37,065 nt of DNA from Neomegalonema sp. (GCA_022760435.1 JALEFY010000013.1:1-37065); one strand, 5' to 3'; shown: positions 8,103 through 16,637, numbered from the stretch's first letter. The notes: generated by a model not told the origin, from the sequence alone. Program-made: numbers and translations.

Positions 8103-8131
8103 TTGACAGTTCTGCCCATTTGCGGAACAGT
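8103..8131 (+). promoter_or_regulatory. candidate hyi promoter with overlapping dyad operator
   Basis: A perfect -35 hexamer TTGACA (8103-8108) runs into an imperfect 26-bp dyad. ACAGTTCTGC (8106-8115) and GCGGAACAGT (8122-8131) match as inverted repeats at 8 of 10 positions around a 6-bp spacer. The -10 is weak. The overlap suggests a repressor site over the promoter of hyi; no regulator gene is adjacent. Confidence 0.4.
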
Positions 8132-8132
8132 C

Positions 8133-8160
8133 CAGCGGATTGTGAGGGTGCGATCCGCTG
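8133..8160 (+). repeat. perfect 8-bp inverted repeat in the hyi leader
   Basis: CAGCGGAT (8133-8140) and ATCCGCTG (8153-8160) pair perfectly around a 12-nt loop, 25 nt before the hyi start codon. There is no long U-run after it, only AACTTTTAC, so it is either a leader hairpin or a second operator. Confidence 0.5.
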
Positions 8161-8184
8161 AACTTTTACGCAGAGGGGGCGAAT

Positions 8185-8979
8185 ATGCCACGTTTTGCAG
8201 CGAACTTGTCGATGCTGTTTGCTGACCTGCCATTTCGAGCACGCTTCGAAGCAGCCGCGGAGGCTGGCTTTCGGGCCGTCGAATACCAATTTCCCTATAG
8301 CTATGACCCCAAGGAGATCGCGACCGAGCTCGCGCGACTGGGGCTCGAGCAGGTGCTCTTCAACACCCCGCCGGGTGAGTGGGACGAGGGCGAAAGGGGC
8401 CTGGCTGCGATCCCCGGCCGCGAAGCCGAGTTTCAATACAGCTTCGAGCGCGCGCTGAATTTCGCCGAGATTCTCAAGCCGCGATGCCTGAATGTCATGG
8501 CCGGTGCCGTCGATCCGCGGGAGTTCTCGCTCGATGCCTGTCATGCCACGCTGATCGACAACCTGCGCCATGCCTGCGACCGGGCAGCCGAGAAGGTGCC
8601 GGGTCTCGTGCTCACGCTTGAGCCGCTGAGCACCCGTGAGCACCCGGGGGCTATTCTGACCTTCGTTGGCCAGACACTGGCGATCATCGAACAAGTGGGG
8701 CGGCGCAATCTCAAGCTCCAGCTCGATCTTTATCACACCCAGATCATGGAAGGCGATCTGGCGATGAAACTGCGCCATCTGCACAAGCAGATCGGCCATA
8801 TCCAGATCGCGGGCGCGCCGGATCGGCACGAGCCGAGCCTGAGCGAGGTCAACTACCCCTATCTGTTCCGCCTGATTGACGAGCTTGGATATCAGGGCTG
8901 GGTCGGCTGCGAATACCGCCCGAAGGGCAAGACCCTGGACGGGCTGAGCTGGCTCGCGGCAACGCCCAACAAGGGCTGA
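8185..8979 (+). CDS. hyi: hydroxypyruvate isomerase / 2-oxo-tetronate isomerase family
   Basis: The 264-aa protein is a xylose-isomerase-like TIM barrel that interconverts hydroxypyruvate and tartronate semialdehyde (or 2-oxo-tetronate phosphates in the OtnI branch). The start MPRFAANLSMLFADLPF is typical. The two catalytic glutamates fit E146 in LVLTLEPLST and E243 in VGCEYRP. The metal-site strands LQLDLYHTQIMEGDL and GHIQIAGAPDRHEP are intact. Length equals that of the E. coli enzyme family. AGAGGGGG precedes the ATG. With glycerate kinase in the same window, the pair could route hydroxypyruvate to 2-phosphoglycerate, needing only a tartronate semialdehyde reductase that was not seen here. 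Confidence 0.93.
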   Translation: MPRFAANLSMLFADLPFRARFEAAAEAGFRAVEYQFPYSYDPKEIATELARLGLEQVLFNTPPGEWDEGERGLAAIPGREAEFQYSFERALNFAEILKPRCLNVMAGAVDPREFSLDACHATLIDNLRHACDRAAEKVPGLVLTLEPLSTREHPGAILTFVGQTLAIIEQVGRRNLKLQLDLYHTQIMEGDLAMKLRHLHKQIGHIQIAGAPDRHEPSLSEVNYPYLFRLIDELGYQGWVGCEYRPKGKTLDGLSWLAATPNKG

Positions 8980-8991
8980 GCACCGCTCAAA

Positions 8992-9044
8992 GAAAAATGC
9001 GCAAGCCGATGGAGAAAGTTTCAGGACTCTGAAGGCTTGCGCAT
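8992..9044 (-). terminator. large bulged hairpin, terminator-like on the minus strand
   Basis: ATGCGCAAGCC (8997-9007) and GGCTTGCGCAT (9034-9044) are a perfect 11-bp inverted repeat. Inside, TTCAG-GACT-CTGAA forms a second hairpin abutting the 3' arm, leaving a 12-nt GA-rich bulge on one side. On the minus strand the stem is followed directly by TTTTTC, as in an intrinsic terminator, yet no minus-strand gene ends here. On the plus strand it follows the hyi stop by 17 nt without a U-run. It may be an hyi 3' stabiliser or the end of a small antisense-oriented RNA. Confidence 0.5.
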
Positions 9045-9048
9045 GCCG

Positions 9049-9080
9049 CTAACCCGTTGTTAACGTTATTTCACAATTAA
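9049..9080 (+). promoter_or_regulatory. two tandem near-CtrA boxes upstream of the ParA-like gene
   Basis: CTAA-N7-TTAA (9049-9063) and TTAT-N7-TTAA (9066-9080) each differ by one base from the CtrA consensus TTAA-N7-TTAA. They sit 17 bp apart centre to centre in an AT-rich island, 48-79 bp before the start codon. Two near-matches in tandem at a promoter are less likely to be chance. CtrA control is an inference. Confidence 0.45.
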
Positions 9081-9127
9081 TTATCTCCCAGTTCATACTG
9101 CCTAAAAGCGGGGAAGGACCTGATTTC

Positions 9128-10060
9128 ATGGGTAATGTCGTCTCTTTCATCAACATGAAAGGGGGCGTCGGGAAAACGACGTCTTCAGTTACGCTTTGCG
9201 AGACCTTCGCCGATTACTATGGCGCGCGTGTTCTGCTGATTGATCTCGACGCGCAGGCCAGCGCTTCATGCGCGATCCTGGGCGATGATGTCTTTGAAAA
9301 GACCGTCGAGGACGAGCTGACGCTGGCGACCTATTTCGATCATGTCGCCGATGGCGACGCGGCGCCGGATCTGGCCGACTGGATCATCCCCTCGCGCGCT
9401 CATCATGACAGTGGCATGGCTGTGGATGTGATTTGCGCCGAGCCTTCGCTGCGCTTTACCGAACGTCATCTGATCGAGCGCTATTACAAGCTGCGCCTCA
9501 AGCGGGTCGTCACCCCTTCGGCGCCTGAAGGGCAGGCCCGCCGGATCATGCGCGATCAGCTCGGCCGGTTGCGCCAGACCTATGACCTCATCGTCATCGA
9601 CTGCCCGCCGGGCATCTCGATCTTTGCGGAAGCCGGGGTTTCCTGCTCGGATCTGATCGTGATGCCGACCATCCCGGATTATCTCTCGACCCTGGGCCTG
9701 CTGGAACTCAACAAGCGCTTCCTGCGTCAATTGCGGCGCGACGGCAACCTGGCCGGGCGCACCGCGATCCTGCGCACCAAGGTTCAACTGCGCAGCGAGG
9801 CCCATATCGCCTACCAGACAAGGCTCGAGGGATTGGTGAAGGAAGGCGTGCTGGAATCGATCATTCTCGACAGCACCATCTCCGAGAACCCGATCATCGC
9901 CCGCGCGCTGGATGTCCAGCATCTGGGCGAGACCTACAAGATGAAATACAAGTCCGCCGGGCGCGAACTTCGCGATTTTGCAGATGAAATCAGAGAGTTG
10001 TTGGCAAATGAGAAAACCTCCCATGAGCGCCGATCAGACCTTTCCAACAACGCCGCGTGA
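9128..10060 (+). CDS. orphan ParA-family ATPase
   Basis: The 310-aa protein is a deviant-Walker ATPase. Residues 11-18 KGGVGKTT include the signature first lysine, LLIDLDAQAS (about 36-45) is Walker A', and LIVIDCPPG is Walker B. Such ATPases dimerise with ATP, bind nucleoid DNA non-specifically and position a cargo through a small activator. There is no parB, parS-like cluster or gidB nearby, so it is not the chromosome-segregation ParA; it also lacks the MinD membrane helix and the MipZ N-terminus. AAGGA lies 9 nt upstream of the ATG. The gene overlaps the next ORF, which is the likely partner. Near-CtrA boxes precede it. The cargo is unknown. Confidence 0.9.
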   Translation: MGNVVSFINMKGGVGKTTSSVTLCETFADYYGARVLLIDLDAQASASCAILGDDVFEKTVEDELTLATYFDHVADGDAAPDLADWIIPSRAHHDSGMAVDVICAEPSLRFTERHLIERYYKLRLKRVVTPSAPEGQARRIMRDQLGRLRQTYDLIVIDCPPGISIFAEAGVSCSDLIVMPTIPDYLSTLGLLELNKRFLRQLRRDGNLAGRTAILRTKVQLRSEAHIAYQTRLEGLVKEGVLESIILDSTISENPIIARALDVQHLGETYKMKYKSAGRELRDFADEIRELLANEKTSHERRSDLSNNAA

Positions 10061-10394
10061 CGCCTTGGCAAGGCTCTTCGACGTTGTGCTGGATGAGGCG
10101 GATAGCAACCCGGCCTTCGCGCAGCGCCTGATGGCGGCGATGGGCGGGGAAGTGACCCTCGCCCCGGCCCCCAAGCGGCGCAAGAAGCAGATAGCGGTGC
10201 CCGAGGCGCTGGCCAAAGCCGATCTGCGTGCCCGCCGCGCCGATCAGGGAGAGGCGGCCTTGCGTGCCTGGCTTGCCGGTTTCACCAATGCTGAGCTTTC
10301 CGCCCATATCCGCGCCGAGCGCCTGTCGATCGAGGGTGTTTCCAAGCTGCCCAAGAACAGTCTGGTCAACATCATCATGCGGGCGAGCCGCTAA
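10008..10394 (+). CDS. small partner protein of the ParA-like ATPase, unknown family
   Basis: The product is 128 aa (123 aa if it starts at ATG 10023) and overlaps the end of the ParA-like gene in another frame, so the two are almost certainly co-translated. It starts with a helical segment (PRDALARLFDVVLDEADSNP) and has a basic patch APKRRKKQ. It ends with a conserved-looking C-terminus ISVEGV/SKLPKNSLVNIIM-type helix (here IEGVSKLPKNSLVNIIMRAS) that resembles small SAP/Rho-N-like DNA-binding helices. No membrane segment is present. Neither candidate start has a strong Shine-Dalgarno. By analogy with ParB-, McdB- or ParP-like activators, it may stimulate the ATPase or link it to cargo; that is inference. 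Confidence 0.75.
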   Translation: MRKPPMSADQTFPTTPRDALARLFDVVLDEADSNPAFAQRLMAAMGGEVTLAPAPKRRKKQIAVPEALAKADLRARRADQGEAALRAWLAGFTNAELSAHIRAERLSIEGVSKLPKNSLVNIIMRASR

Positions 10395-10409
10395 ACAAGC
10401 CCGGATGGG

Positions 10410-11528
10410 TCAACGCGAGAACCGCTGCACGGCCAGCGGTTTCGCCTCGACTGCCTGAGCGAGCGCCGAGGCATCCAGCAGACCATCCGTGGTGTTGATC
10501 TGCTCCACGACCGAAGCGGCATTATGCGATGCATGTTGTAGCGCATCCTCTGGGGACTGCCCGCTCGCCAGACCGCTGACCAGGGTCGAGCAGAACGCAT
10601 CGCCAGCACCCGCTGTCCCGGCGACCACCGCTGGAGCAGTCGGACAGTACCAGACCTGATTTTGCCCGCTGAGATAGGCGCCATGCGCCCCATCCGTGAG
10701 CAAAACCCAGGTGAGCCCCTGCGCATGGCAGCCGGCAAAAAAGTCCATGAGCCCCAGATCATGGCCACCAAAGCTCAAGCCGCGACGCAGCAATTGCGGC
10801 GCCTCGGCGGGCAGACCGGCCCCCGACAAGCGAGCGCCGCGCGCAATCAGCCCGGGCACCAGTGCGGCGGCCTCAACCGCATTGACCGAAAGCAGGTCGA
10901 GATTGCTCATCGAACTGAAGAACGCATCGGTCCGGCTGGTCAGTTGCCGAATTCCCGGATTGGCTGCCACCATCGCCCCGGCCCAGCGCCCTTGCTCGAC
11001 CAGCACCGAAAAGCAATCAGCCGATGCGCTCGACAGCGGCGCGATATAAACGAGGTCGACACCCTCGAACACCGCATCCTTGATATCGCCATAAGCCAGA
11101 TGCTCATTGGCACCGCGATGCACGAAAATCGCCGCGTTGCGATCATGCGCTGCGATCATCACCGCCACGCCGGTCGCCAGATCAGCGTTGCGCTGTACCG
11201 CCGCCTCATCAACGCCATTGCGCCGCAGATGTTCGAGCACAGCCCCCGCATTGAGATCATCGCCGGTCTTGCACAGCAGCCTGGTATCCCAGCCCCGCCG
11301 CGCCAGCGAGACCGCGACATTACAGCCGCCGCCACCGATATGGGTCTCAATCCCCTGCGCCGGGATCTTGCGCCCCTGCTCCAGCAAGAGAAAAGAAGCG
11401 CCAGCATTCTGCGTGGTGATCCGCTCGATATTCTCCGGCGCAATCACCGCGATGATATCGATCATCGCGGATCCGATCACGGTCGCGCGCAGGGATGGGC
11501 TGGCGGGGTCGGGAAGAGACTGGCTCAT
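10410..11528 (-). CDS. PfkB-family carbohydrate/nucleoside kinase
   Basis: The 372-aa protein is a ribokinase-fold kinase. It opens with a strand containing VIGSAMIDIIA, has the substrate-site glycine loop GGGGCNVAVSLARRG, and near the end carries PfkB signature 2, GTAGAGDAFCSTLVSGLASG, whose Asp is the catalytic base. The specific sugar, sugar acid or nucleoside cannot be assigned. A run of about 70 residues before the signature (LIARGARLSGAGLPAEAPQL) is longer than in short ribokinases. The start at 11528 has GGAG 5-6 nt upstream; the frame continues to 11591 without a better site. It is convergent with the ParA partner gene (15 bp between stops). Confidence 0.88.
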   Translation of the reverse strand: MSQSLPDPASPSLRATVIGSAMIDIIAVIAPENIERITTQNAGASFLLLEQGRKIPAQGIETHIGGGGCNVAVSLARRGWDTRLLCKTGDDLNAGAVLEHLRRNGVDEAAVQRNADLATGVAVMIAAHDRNAAIFVHRGANEHLAYGDIKDAVFEGVDLVYIAPLSSASADCFSVLVEQGRWAGAMVAANPGIRQLTSRTDAFFSSMSNLDLLSVNAVEAAALVPGLIARGARLSGAGLPAEAPQLLRRGLSFGGHDLGLMDFFAGCHAQGLTWVLLTDGAHGAYLSGQNQVWYCPTAPAVVAGTAGAGDAFCSTLVSGLASGQSPEDALQHASHNAASVVEQINTTDGLLDASALAQAVEAKPLAVQRFSR

Positions 11529-11648
11529 AGGGCTCCGTAGCATGGCAAAGCGCGCGGTAACGCGATCCTGCCACCTGTCTTGACACCCCATACCCGGCGC
11601 CGCAAGCCCGTCAGCGCTCCCGGCGCCCTGACCGGGGCGGGGCGGGGC

Positions 11649-12923
11649 TCAGACGAAGTCGACCCAGCTTTCGATATTATCGAGATCCAGAGAGCCAGCA
11701 CTGTGGCCGCGGATCGACACCGTGGTCAGCCCGACCGTGAGTTCCACGCCTTGCACCGTCTCGACCGCGCTCGCCGATTGGGCAGAGAAACCTGAGAAGC
11801 GGATGCTATCCTCGATCGGATCATAGTCGCGGATCTCATCCCACTCATAGCTCCAGTGCTGCTCGAACAGAAACATATCTGCTCCCGCCGCACCGATTAG
11901 GATGTCATTCCCACCGCCACCGCTCAGGATATCATCGCCCACACCGCCATGCAGGAAGTCGTCATTCCAGCCGCCATAAAGGGTGTCATTCCCGATCGCA
12001 CCAATGAGCCGGTCATCATCATAGCCGCCATCCAGGGTATCATTCCCCGCGCCGCCATGCAGGACGTCGATCCCATACCCGCCATAAAGGATGTCATCGC
12101 CATTCTGGCCGAGAATCAGATCATCGCCGATCTCGTTCGTCGATTCGTCAAGATCGCCATGCAGGATGTCATTATCGGCGCCGCCATTCAGCTTGTCATC
12201 GCCATCGCCGCCAAACAGCAGATCCGCACCATTGCCCCCGATGAGCAGATCGTCATCGAGCCCGCCATAGAGCGTATCATCGCCGCGCTTGCCATTGAGC
12301 TTGTCGTCATCCTCGCCGCCATACAGCGTGTTGTCCTGACCATCGGCGATGATGAGGTCATCATAATCGCTGCCAATGATATTCTCGATCCCTTCGAACC
12401 GATCAACCGAACCATAGGTGTCGCGCGCGGTCCCCTTGGCGAAGCTCACCACAACCTTCAGCGCACCGGTTTCTTCGGCATATGAAAGCGTGTCGCTCCC
12501 GGAACCGCCATAAAAATAATCGGCATTCCTGAAGCCGGTGAGCACATCCGCGCCGGACGAGCCGCGCACCGTATAGGCGAGATCGTCAACCAGATCCTCG
12601 AAAGCAGCCGGTTGCAACTCAAACAGCGCGTCGATGGCGTTGAATGCTGCCGGACCGTCGATCTCCAGCCCGGTCAATCGCGCGAGCGACGCATCGCTTG
12701 CATCATCCGAAATCACAATCCCGGTCCAGATCCCCCCGGTCACCCCGCTGGCATCGCCGGTATAGGAGCCCGAAAAGGTGTAGCGCAGCCCTTCGGAATT
12801 TTCCGAGATCACGATCGCGTCGAAATCCGCCTCTTCGGAATAGGATTCCTGCACGCCTTCAAACACCGAGTACCAGAAGTTGAACCCGTCCGGCGCGCTT
12901 TCATCAATCTCGATTACTGGCAT
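11649..12923 (-). CDS. RTX-type calcium-binding repeat protein, probably type I secreted
   Basis: The 424-aa, very acidic protein has no N-terminal signal peptide. Residues 1-118 are a unique domain. Residues about 121-350 hold roughly 18 nonapeptide repeats of the G-G-x-G-x-D-x-L/I type (for example GGAGNDTLDGG, GGVGDDILSGG), which fold into a Ca2+-binding parallel beta-roll. The C-terminal 70 residues end in an aliphatic/acidic tail (NIESWVDFV) suited to a type I secretion signal. GGGAGGA precedes the ATG. No ABC transporter, membrane-fusion protein or TolC gene is in the window, so export would rely on distant genes. The function of the N-terminal domain is unknown; no protease or lipase motif was seen. 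Confidence 0.9.
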   Translation of the reverse strand: MPVIEIDESAPDGFNFWYSVFEGVQESYSEEADFDAIVISENSEGLRYTFSGSYTGDASGVTGGIWTGIVISDDASDASLARLTGLEIDGPAAFNAIDALFELQPAAFEDLVDDLAYTVRGSSGADVLTGFRNADYFYGGSGSDTLSYAEETGALKVVVSFAKGTARDTYGSVDRFEGIENIIGSDYDDLIIADGQDNTLYGGEDDDKLNGKRGDDTLYGGLDDDLLIGGNGADLLFGGDGDDKLNGGADNDILHGDLDESTNEIGDDLILGQNGDDILYGGYGIDVLHGGAGNDTLDGGYDDDRLIGAIGNDTLYGGWNDDFLHGGVGDDILSGGGGNDILIGAAGADMFLFEQHWSYEWDEIRDYDPIEDSIRFSGFSAQSASAVETVQGVELTVGLTTVSIRGHSAGSLDLDNIESWVDFV

Positions 12924-13077
12924 CGATTTCCTCCCATTGGGGCAGTTCGTGAGGCTCCCCGAGGTCCGGAGAATGCTCAGATTGGGCGATCAAATCAAGC
13001 GGCCTGGCCACGGTTTGGTTGACGTGGTCCAGCGCCCGCGCCAGATGGAGGGGAGATGTTTCGGGCATGGGGCAGAT

Positions 13078-14118
13078 ATGAAAACGAACCGATTGGGGCG
13101 CAGCAACCTGCGCGTAAGCGCGCTTTGTCTTGGCTCAATGACATGGGGCTCGCAAAACGACGAAGGCGAAGCGCATGATCAGATCGATCTCGCCCTCGAT
13201 CACGGTATCAATTTCATCGACACCGCTGAAATGTACCCGACAACCCCGCGCAGCAAGGAAACCGCGGGCCACACGGAAGCGTTTATCGGTAGTTGGTTTG
13301 CCAAGACCGGGCGGCGCGATGCTGTGGTCCTCGCCACGAAGATCATCGGCAACGGCGATTCGATCATCCGCGATGGTGCGCCGATCACCCCGCAATCGCT
13401 GACGACGGCTCTGGATGGCAGCCTGAAACGCCTGCGCACCGATTATATCGACCTCTATCAGCTACACTGGCCCAATCGCGGCTCCTATCATTTTCGCAAA
13501 CACTGGCGCTATGAGCCATGGGAGCAAGAGAAGCGCGTTGCCGATGACCTGCTGTCCACGCTCGAAGCACTGGATGGCTTCATCAAGGCCGGTAAGATCC
13601 GCGAGATCGGCCTCTCGAATGATACAGCCTGGGGGGTGATGCAATTTCTGGCTCTGGCCGAGGCACGGGGATTGCCGCGCATTGCCAGCATTCAGAACGA
13701 ATACAGCCTGCTCTGCCGCCTGTTCGACACCGACCTCGCGGAATTGTCGCATCACGAGGATGTCGGATTGCTTTCCTATTCACCGCTCGCCGCCGGGCTG
13801 TTGACCGGCAAATATTCCGGGGATGTGACCCCGGAGGGGTCGCGGCGGAGCATCAACCCTACGCTTGGCGGACGGATCGGCGCCCGCGCTCATCAAGCAG
13901 TCGATGCTTACGCCGCAATTGCGCGCGAATTCGATCTGGACTTGACCCAGATGAGCCTCGCCTGGTGCATGTCGCGCCCCTTCATGGCGTCGACCATTTT
14001 CGGGGCAACATCACTGGCGCAATTGCGCACCTGCCTTGGCGCAGCCGAGCTGACGCTTGCGCCGCAGGTCCTTGAGGCCATCGATGCAGCGCATCGCTCA
14101 CACCCGATGCCATTTTAG
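13078..14118 (+). CDS. aldo/keto reductase, Tas-like
   Basis: The 346-aa NADPH-dependent TIM-barrel oxidoreductase has all four catalytic residues: D48 and Y53 in FIDTAEMY, K88 in VLATKI, and H130 in LYQLHW. The start TNRLGRSNLRVSALCLGSMT, the GHTEAFIGSW motif and the late NADPH-site segment STIFGATSLAQLR match the E. coli Tas subgroup. The substrate is unknown. ATG 13078 begins the family N-terminus, though its ribosome site is weak (GGGGCA); longer frames to 12880 would run into the divergent RTX promoter. hemJ follows after 13 bp and may share its transcript. Confidence 0.92.
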   Translation: MKTNRLGRSNLRVSALCLGSMTWGSQNDEGEAHDQIDLALDHGINFIDTAEMYPTTPRSKETAGHTEAFIGSWFAKTGRRDAVVLATKIIGNGDSIIRDGAPITPQSLTTALDGSLKRLRTDYIDLYQLHWPNRGSYHFRKHWRYEPWEQEKRVADDLLSTLEALDGFIKAGKIREIGLSNDTAWGVMQFLALAEARGLPRIASIQNEYSLLCRLFDTDLAELSHHEDVGLLSYSPLAAGLLTGKYSGDVTPEGSRRSINPTLGGRIGARAHQAVDAYAAIAREFDLDLTQMSLAWCMSRPFMASTIFGATSLAQLRTCLGAAELTLAPQVLEAIDAAHRSHPMPF

Positions 14119-14131
14119 GAGCACTGCCGTC

Positions 14132-14563
14132 ATGTATGAATGGATCAAGATCTTGCATATCGCTGCCTGGACGAGCTGGATGGCGGGTTTGTTCTATCTG
14201 CCGCGTCTTTTCGTCTACCATACCGAGCGCGCACGCGATGACCGCAACATGGCGCAAACTTTTGAGGTGATGGAGCTGAAATTGCTCCGCTTTATCATGA
14301 CCCCGGCGATGATCGTGACCTGGGCCAGCGGCCTGTTCCTCGCCTGGATGATCGTCGATTTCTCAACCGATATCTGGTTTCATGTGAAGCTCCTTCTCGT
14401 GATCATCATGTCGGGGTTCCACGGGTTTTGCGGGCGTTGGCGCAAGCAACTCGCTGCCGGGGACTTTAGCCGTTCGGGCCGCTATTTTCGCATCGCCAAT
14501 GAGGTTCCAACGCTGATCTTCCTGGCTATCGTCATCATGGTGATCCTGAAGCCGATGATCTGA
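14132..14563 (+). CDS. hemJ: protoporphyrinogen IX oxidase HemJ
   Basis: The 143-aa integral membrane protein of the HemJ (UPF0093) family oxidises protoporphyrinogen IX to protoporphyrin IX, the penultimate step of heme synthesis, and replaces HemG/HemY in many alphaproteobacteria. The start MYEWIKILHIAAWTSWMAGL contains the conserved His, followed by FYLPRLFVYH and the MELKLLRFIMTPAM segment with the conserved Lys. The last part reads FRIANEVPTLIFLAIVIMVI. About four membrane helices are visible. AGGAG lies 10 nt before the ATG. It follows the aldo/keto reductase closely. Confidence 0.95.
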   Translation: MYEWIKILHIAAWTSWMAGLFYLPRLFVYHTERARDDRNMAQTFEVMELKLLRFIMTPAMIVTWASGLFLAWMIVDFSTDIWFHVKLLLVIIMSGFHGFCGRWRKQLAAGDFSRSGRYFRIANEVPTLIFLAIVIMVILKPMI

Positions 14564-14638
14564 TTTTTGCCAAATGCCCCGTCGCCCGCGCATGCCCTGT
14601 GGATATTGCCTTCCGTACTGTTTGTTACGCGGCGGATT

Positions 14639-14697
14639 GTTCAGGCAAAATTGACCTTTCCCGTTCAGACTGAGCTTACCAAGAGTCCAGCCTGAAC
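14639..14697 (+). repeat. long-range inverted repeat in the leader of the 115-aa protein gene
   Basis: GTTCAGGC (14639-14646) and GCCTGAAC (14690-14697) are perfect inverted repeats 43 nt apart, with a third related element GTTCAGACTGAGC between them. The right arm touches the ribosome site GAGGA of the gene starting at 14709, so pairing could affect translation, or the arms could be protein-binding sites. Confidence 0.4.
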
Positions 14698-14708
14698 GAG
14701 GATTTGCG

Positions 14709-15056
14709 ATGTATCGCCCTTCCGTGAGCACCGTCTTTCACGCGTCGGCACTGATCGCCAGCCTGGCGACCATCGGCTATGTCGCTATTGATGCACGCGA
14801 GCCCGCTTCATTTGCTTACCAGACCGGACCAGTCGGCATCACGGTCGGCACAGATCGCATTGTGGTGGCCGATCCCATCATGAAGCCAAACAGCACCTAT
14901 GATTTGACTACGCGCTTCACCCCGTCGGGCCGCGAATTCTCGACCGGCGACATCGCACGCCCGTCTTCGCCTTCGATGATCCGGTGCAGCGATCTCACCG
15001 CAGGAAACCGTTGCCGCGGCGGACGCCCGATCAGCTTTGAGGATCGGACCGAGTGA
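14709..15056 (+). CDS. small exported or membrane-anchored protein, unknown function
   Basis: The 115-aa product has an N-terminal hydrophobic segment (VFHASALIASLATIGYVAI) that is either an uncleaved anchor or a signal peptide. About 85 polar residues with two cysteines (IRCSDLTAGNRCRGG) follow. GAGGA is 7 nt upstream of ATG 14709 and supports a real gene. No family was recognised. It is convergent with the lipoprotein gene (19 bp between stops). Confidence 0.65.
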   Translation: MYRPSVSTVFHASALIASLATIGYVAIDAREPASFAYQTGPVGITVGTDRIVVADPIMKPNSTYDLTTRFTPSGREFSTGDIARPSSPSMIRCSDLTAGNRCRGGRPISFEDRTE

Positions 15057-15075
15057 AAGCAGTGTGCATCCTGCT

Positions 15076-15618
15076 TCACGGTCGCCCAGCAACCGGCGGC
15101 CATTGGCTGTAATATTCGAGCCGATCTTCCAGATTGCTCAGATCGGATAACAGGATGCTCACCCCGATCCCGCCCCGTCCCGATGAGCCCCAATGCCCAA
15201 ACACGTTGATCGGGAACGGGTAATGGGCGCTGCCCAGCCGATCGATCTGCCGTTTGGTCCGGTAATATTCCTGCCCGTGATGCAATGCCGCAAAAAACTC
15301 GTCACTGGGCGCCGTGCAGACACCTTCGTATTCCAACCCCTTGCGCCCGGCATTATAAGCGCCTGATGGCGTGCAATACTGTTTCACACCGTCCAGACGC
15401 CCTTGCTCGTAATCGAGCACATCCGGCATCGCCCCGGAGTCGCGACAAGCATTTCGGTAACCCTCAAGCCGACTTTGCGCATGCCCCAGCACCCCATCGG
15501 CCCGCCCCTGTTCATACCACCCGATGGTCCGGCACTCCTCATGCGAGAGCGTCGTTGCGCATCCCCAGAGCACGCAGAGGCAGAGGAGTAGCATGATCGA
15601 TCGCGTCATCACTTTCAC
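15076..15618 (-). CDS. DUF2799-type lipoprotein
   Basis: The 180-aa protein starts with a lipoprotein signal MLLLCLCVLWGC with the lipidated Cys about residue 20. It continues with the repeated G-R/Y-x-x-G pattern of DUF2799 proteins: WYEQGRADGVLG, DYEQGRLDGVKQYC, AYNAGRKGLEYEGVC and HHGQEYY. The function of this family is not known. The GTG start at 15618 is preferred because GGAGGG lies 7-8 nt upstream; the ATG at 15609 is too far from it. It stands alone between the trxB gene and a convergent gene. Confidence 0.85.
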   Translation of the reverse strand: MKVMTRSIMLLLCLCVLWGCATTLSHEECRTIGWYEQGRADGVLGHAQSRLEGYRNACRDSGAMPDVLDYEQGRLDGVKQYCTPSGAYNAGRKGLEYEGVCTAPSDEFFAALHHGQEYYRTKRQIDRLGSAHYPFPINVFGHWGSSGRGGIGVSILLSDLSNLEDRLEYYSQWPPVAGRP

Positions 15619-15653
15619 AATATAGCCCTCCTCACCCCTTCAGCCAGGCCCGG

Positions 15654-16637
<984 letters not shown>

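Noticed and set aside
11649-12400. Short periodic DNA repeats that might look like a CRISPR or satellite array
   Set aside because: The period is 27 bp, matching nine codons of the RTX nonapeptides, with variable units and no spacers.
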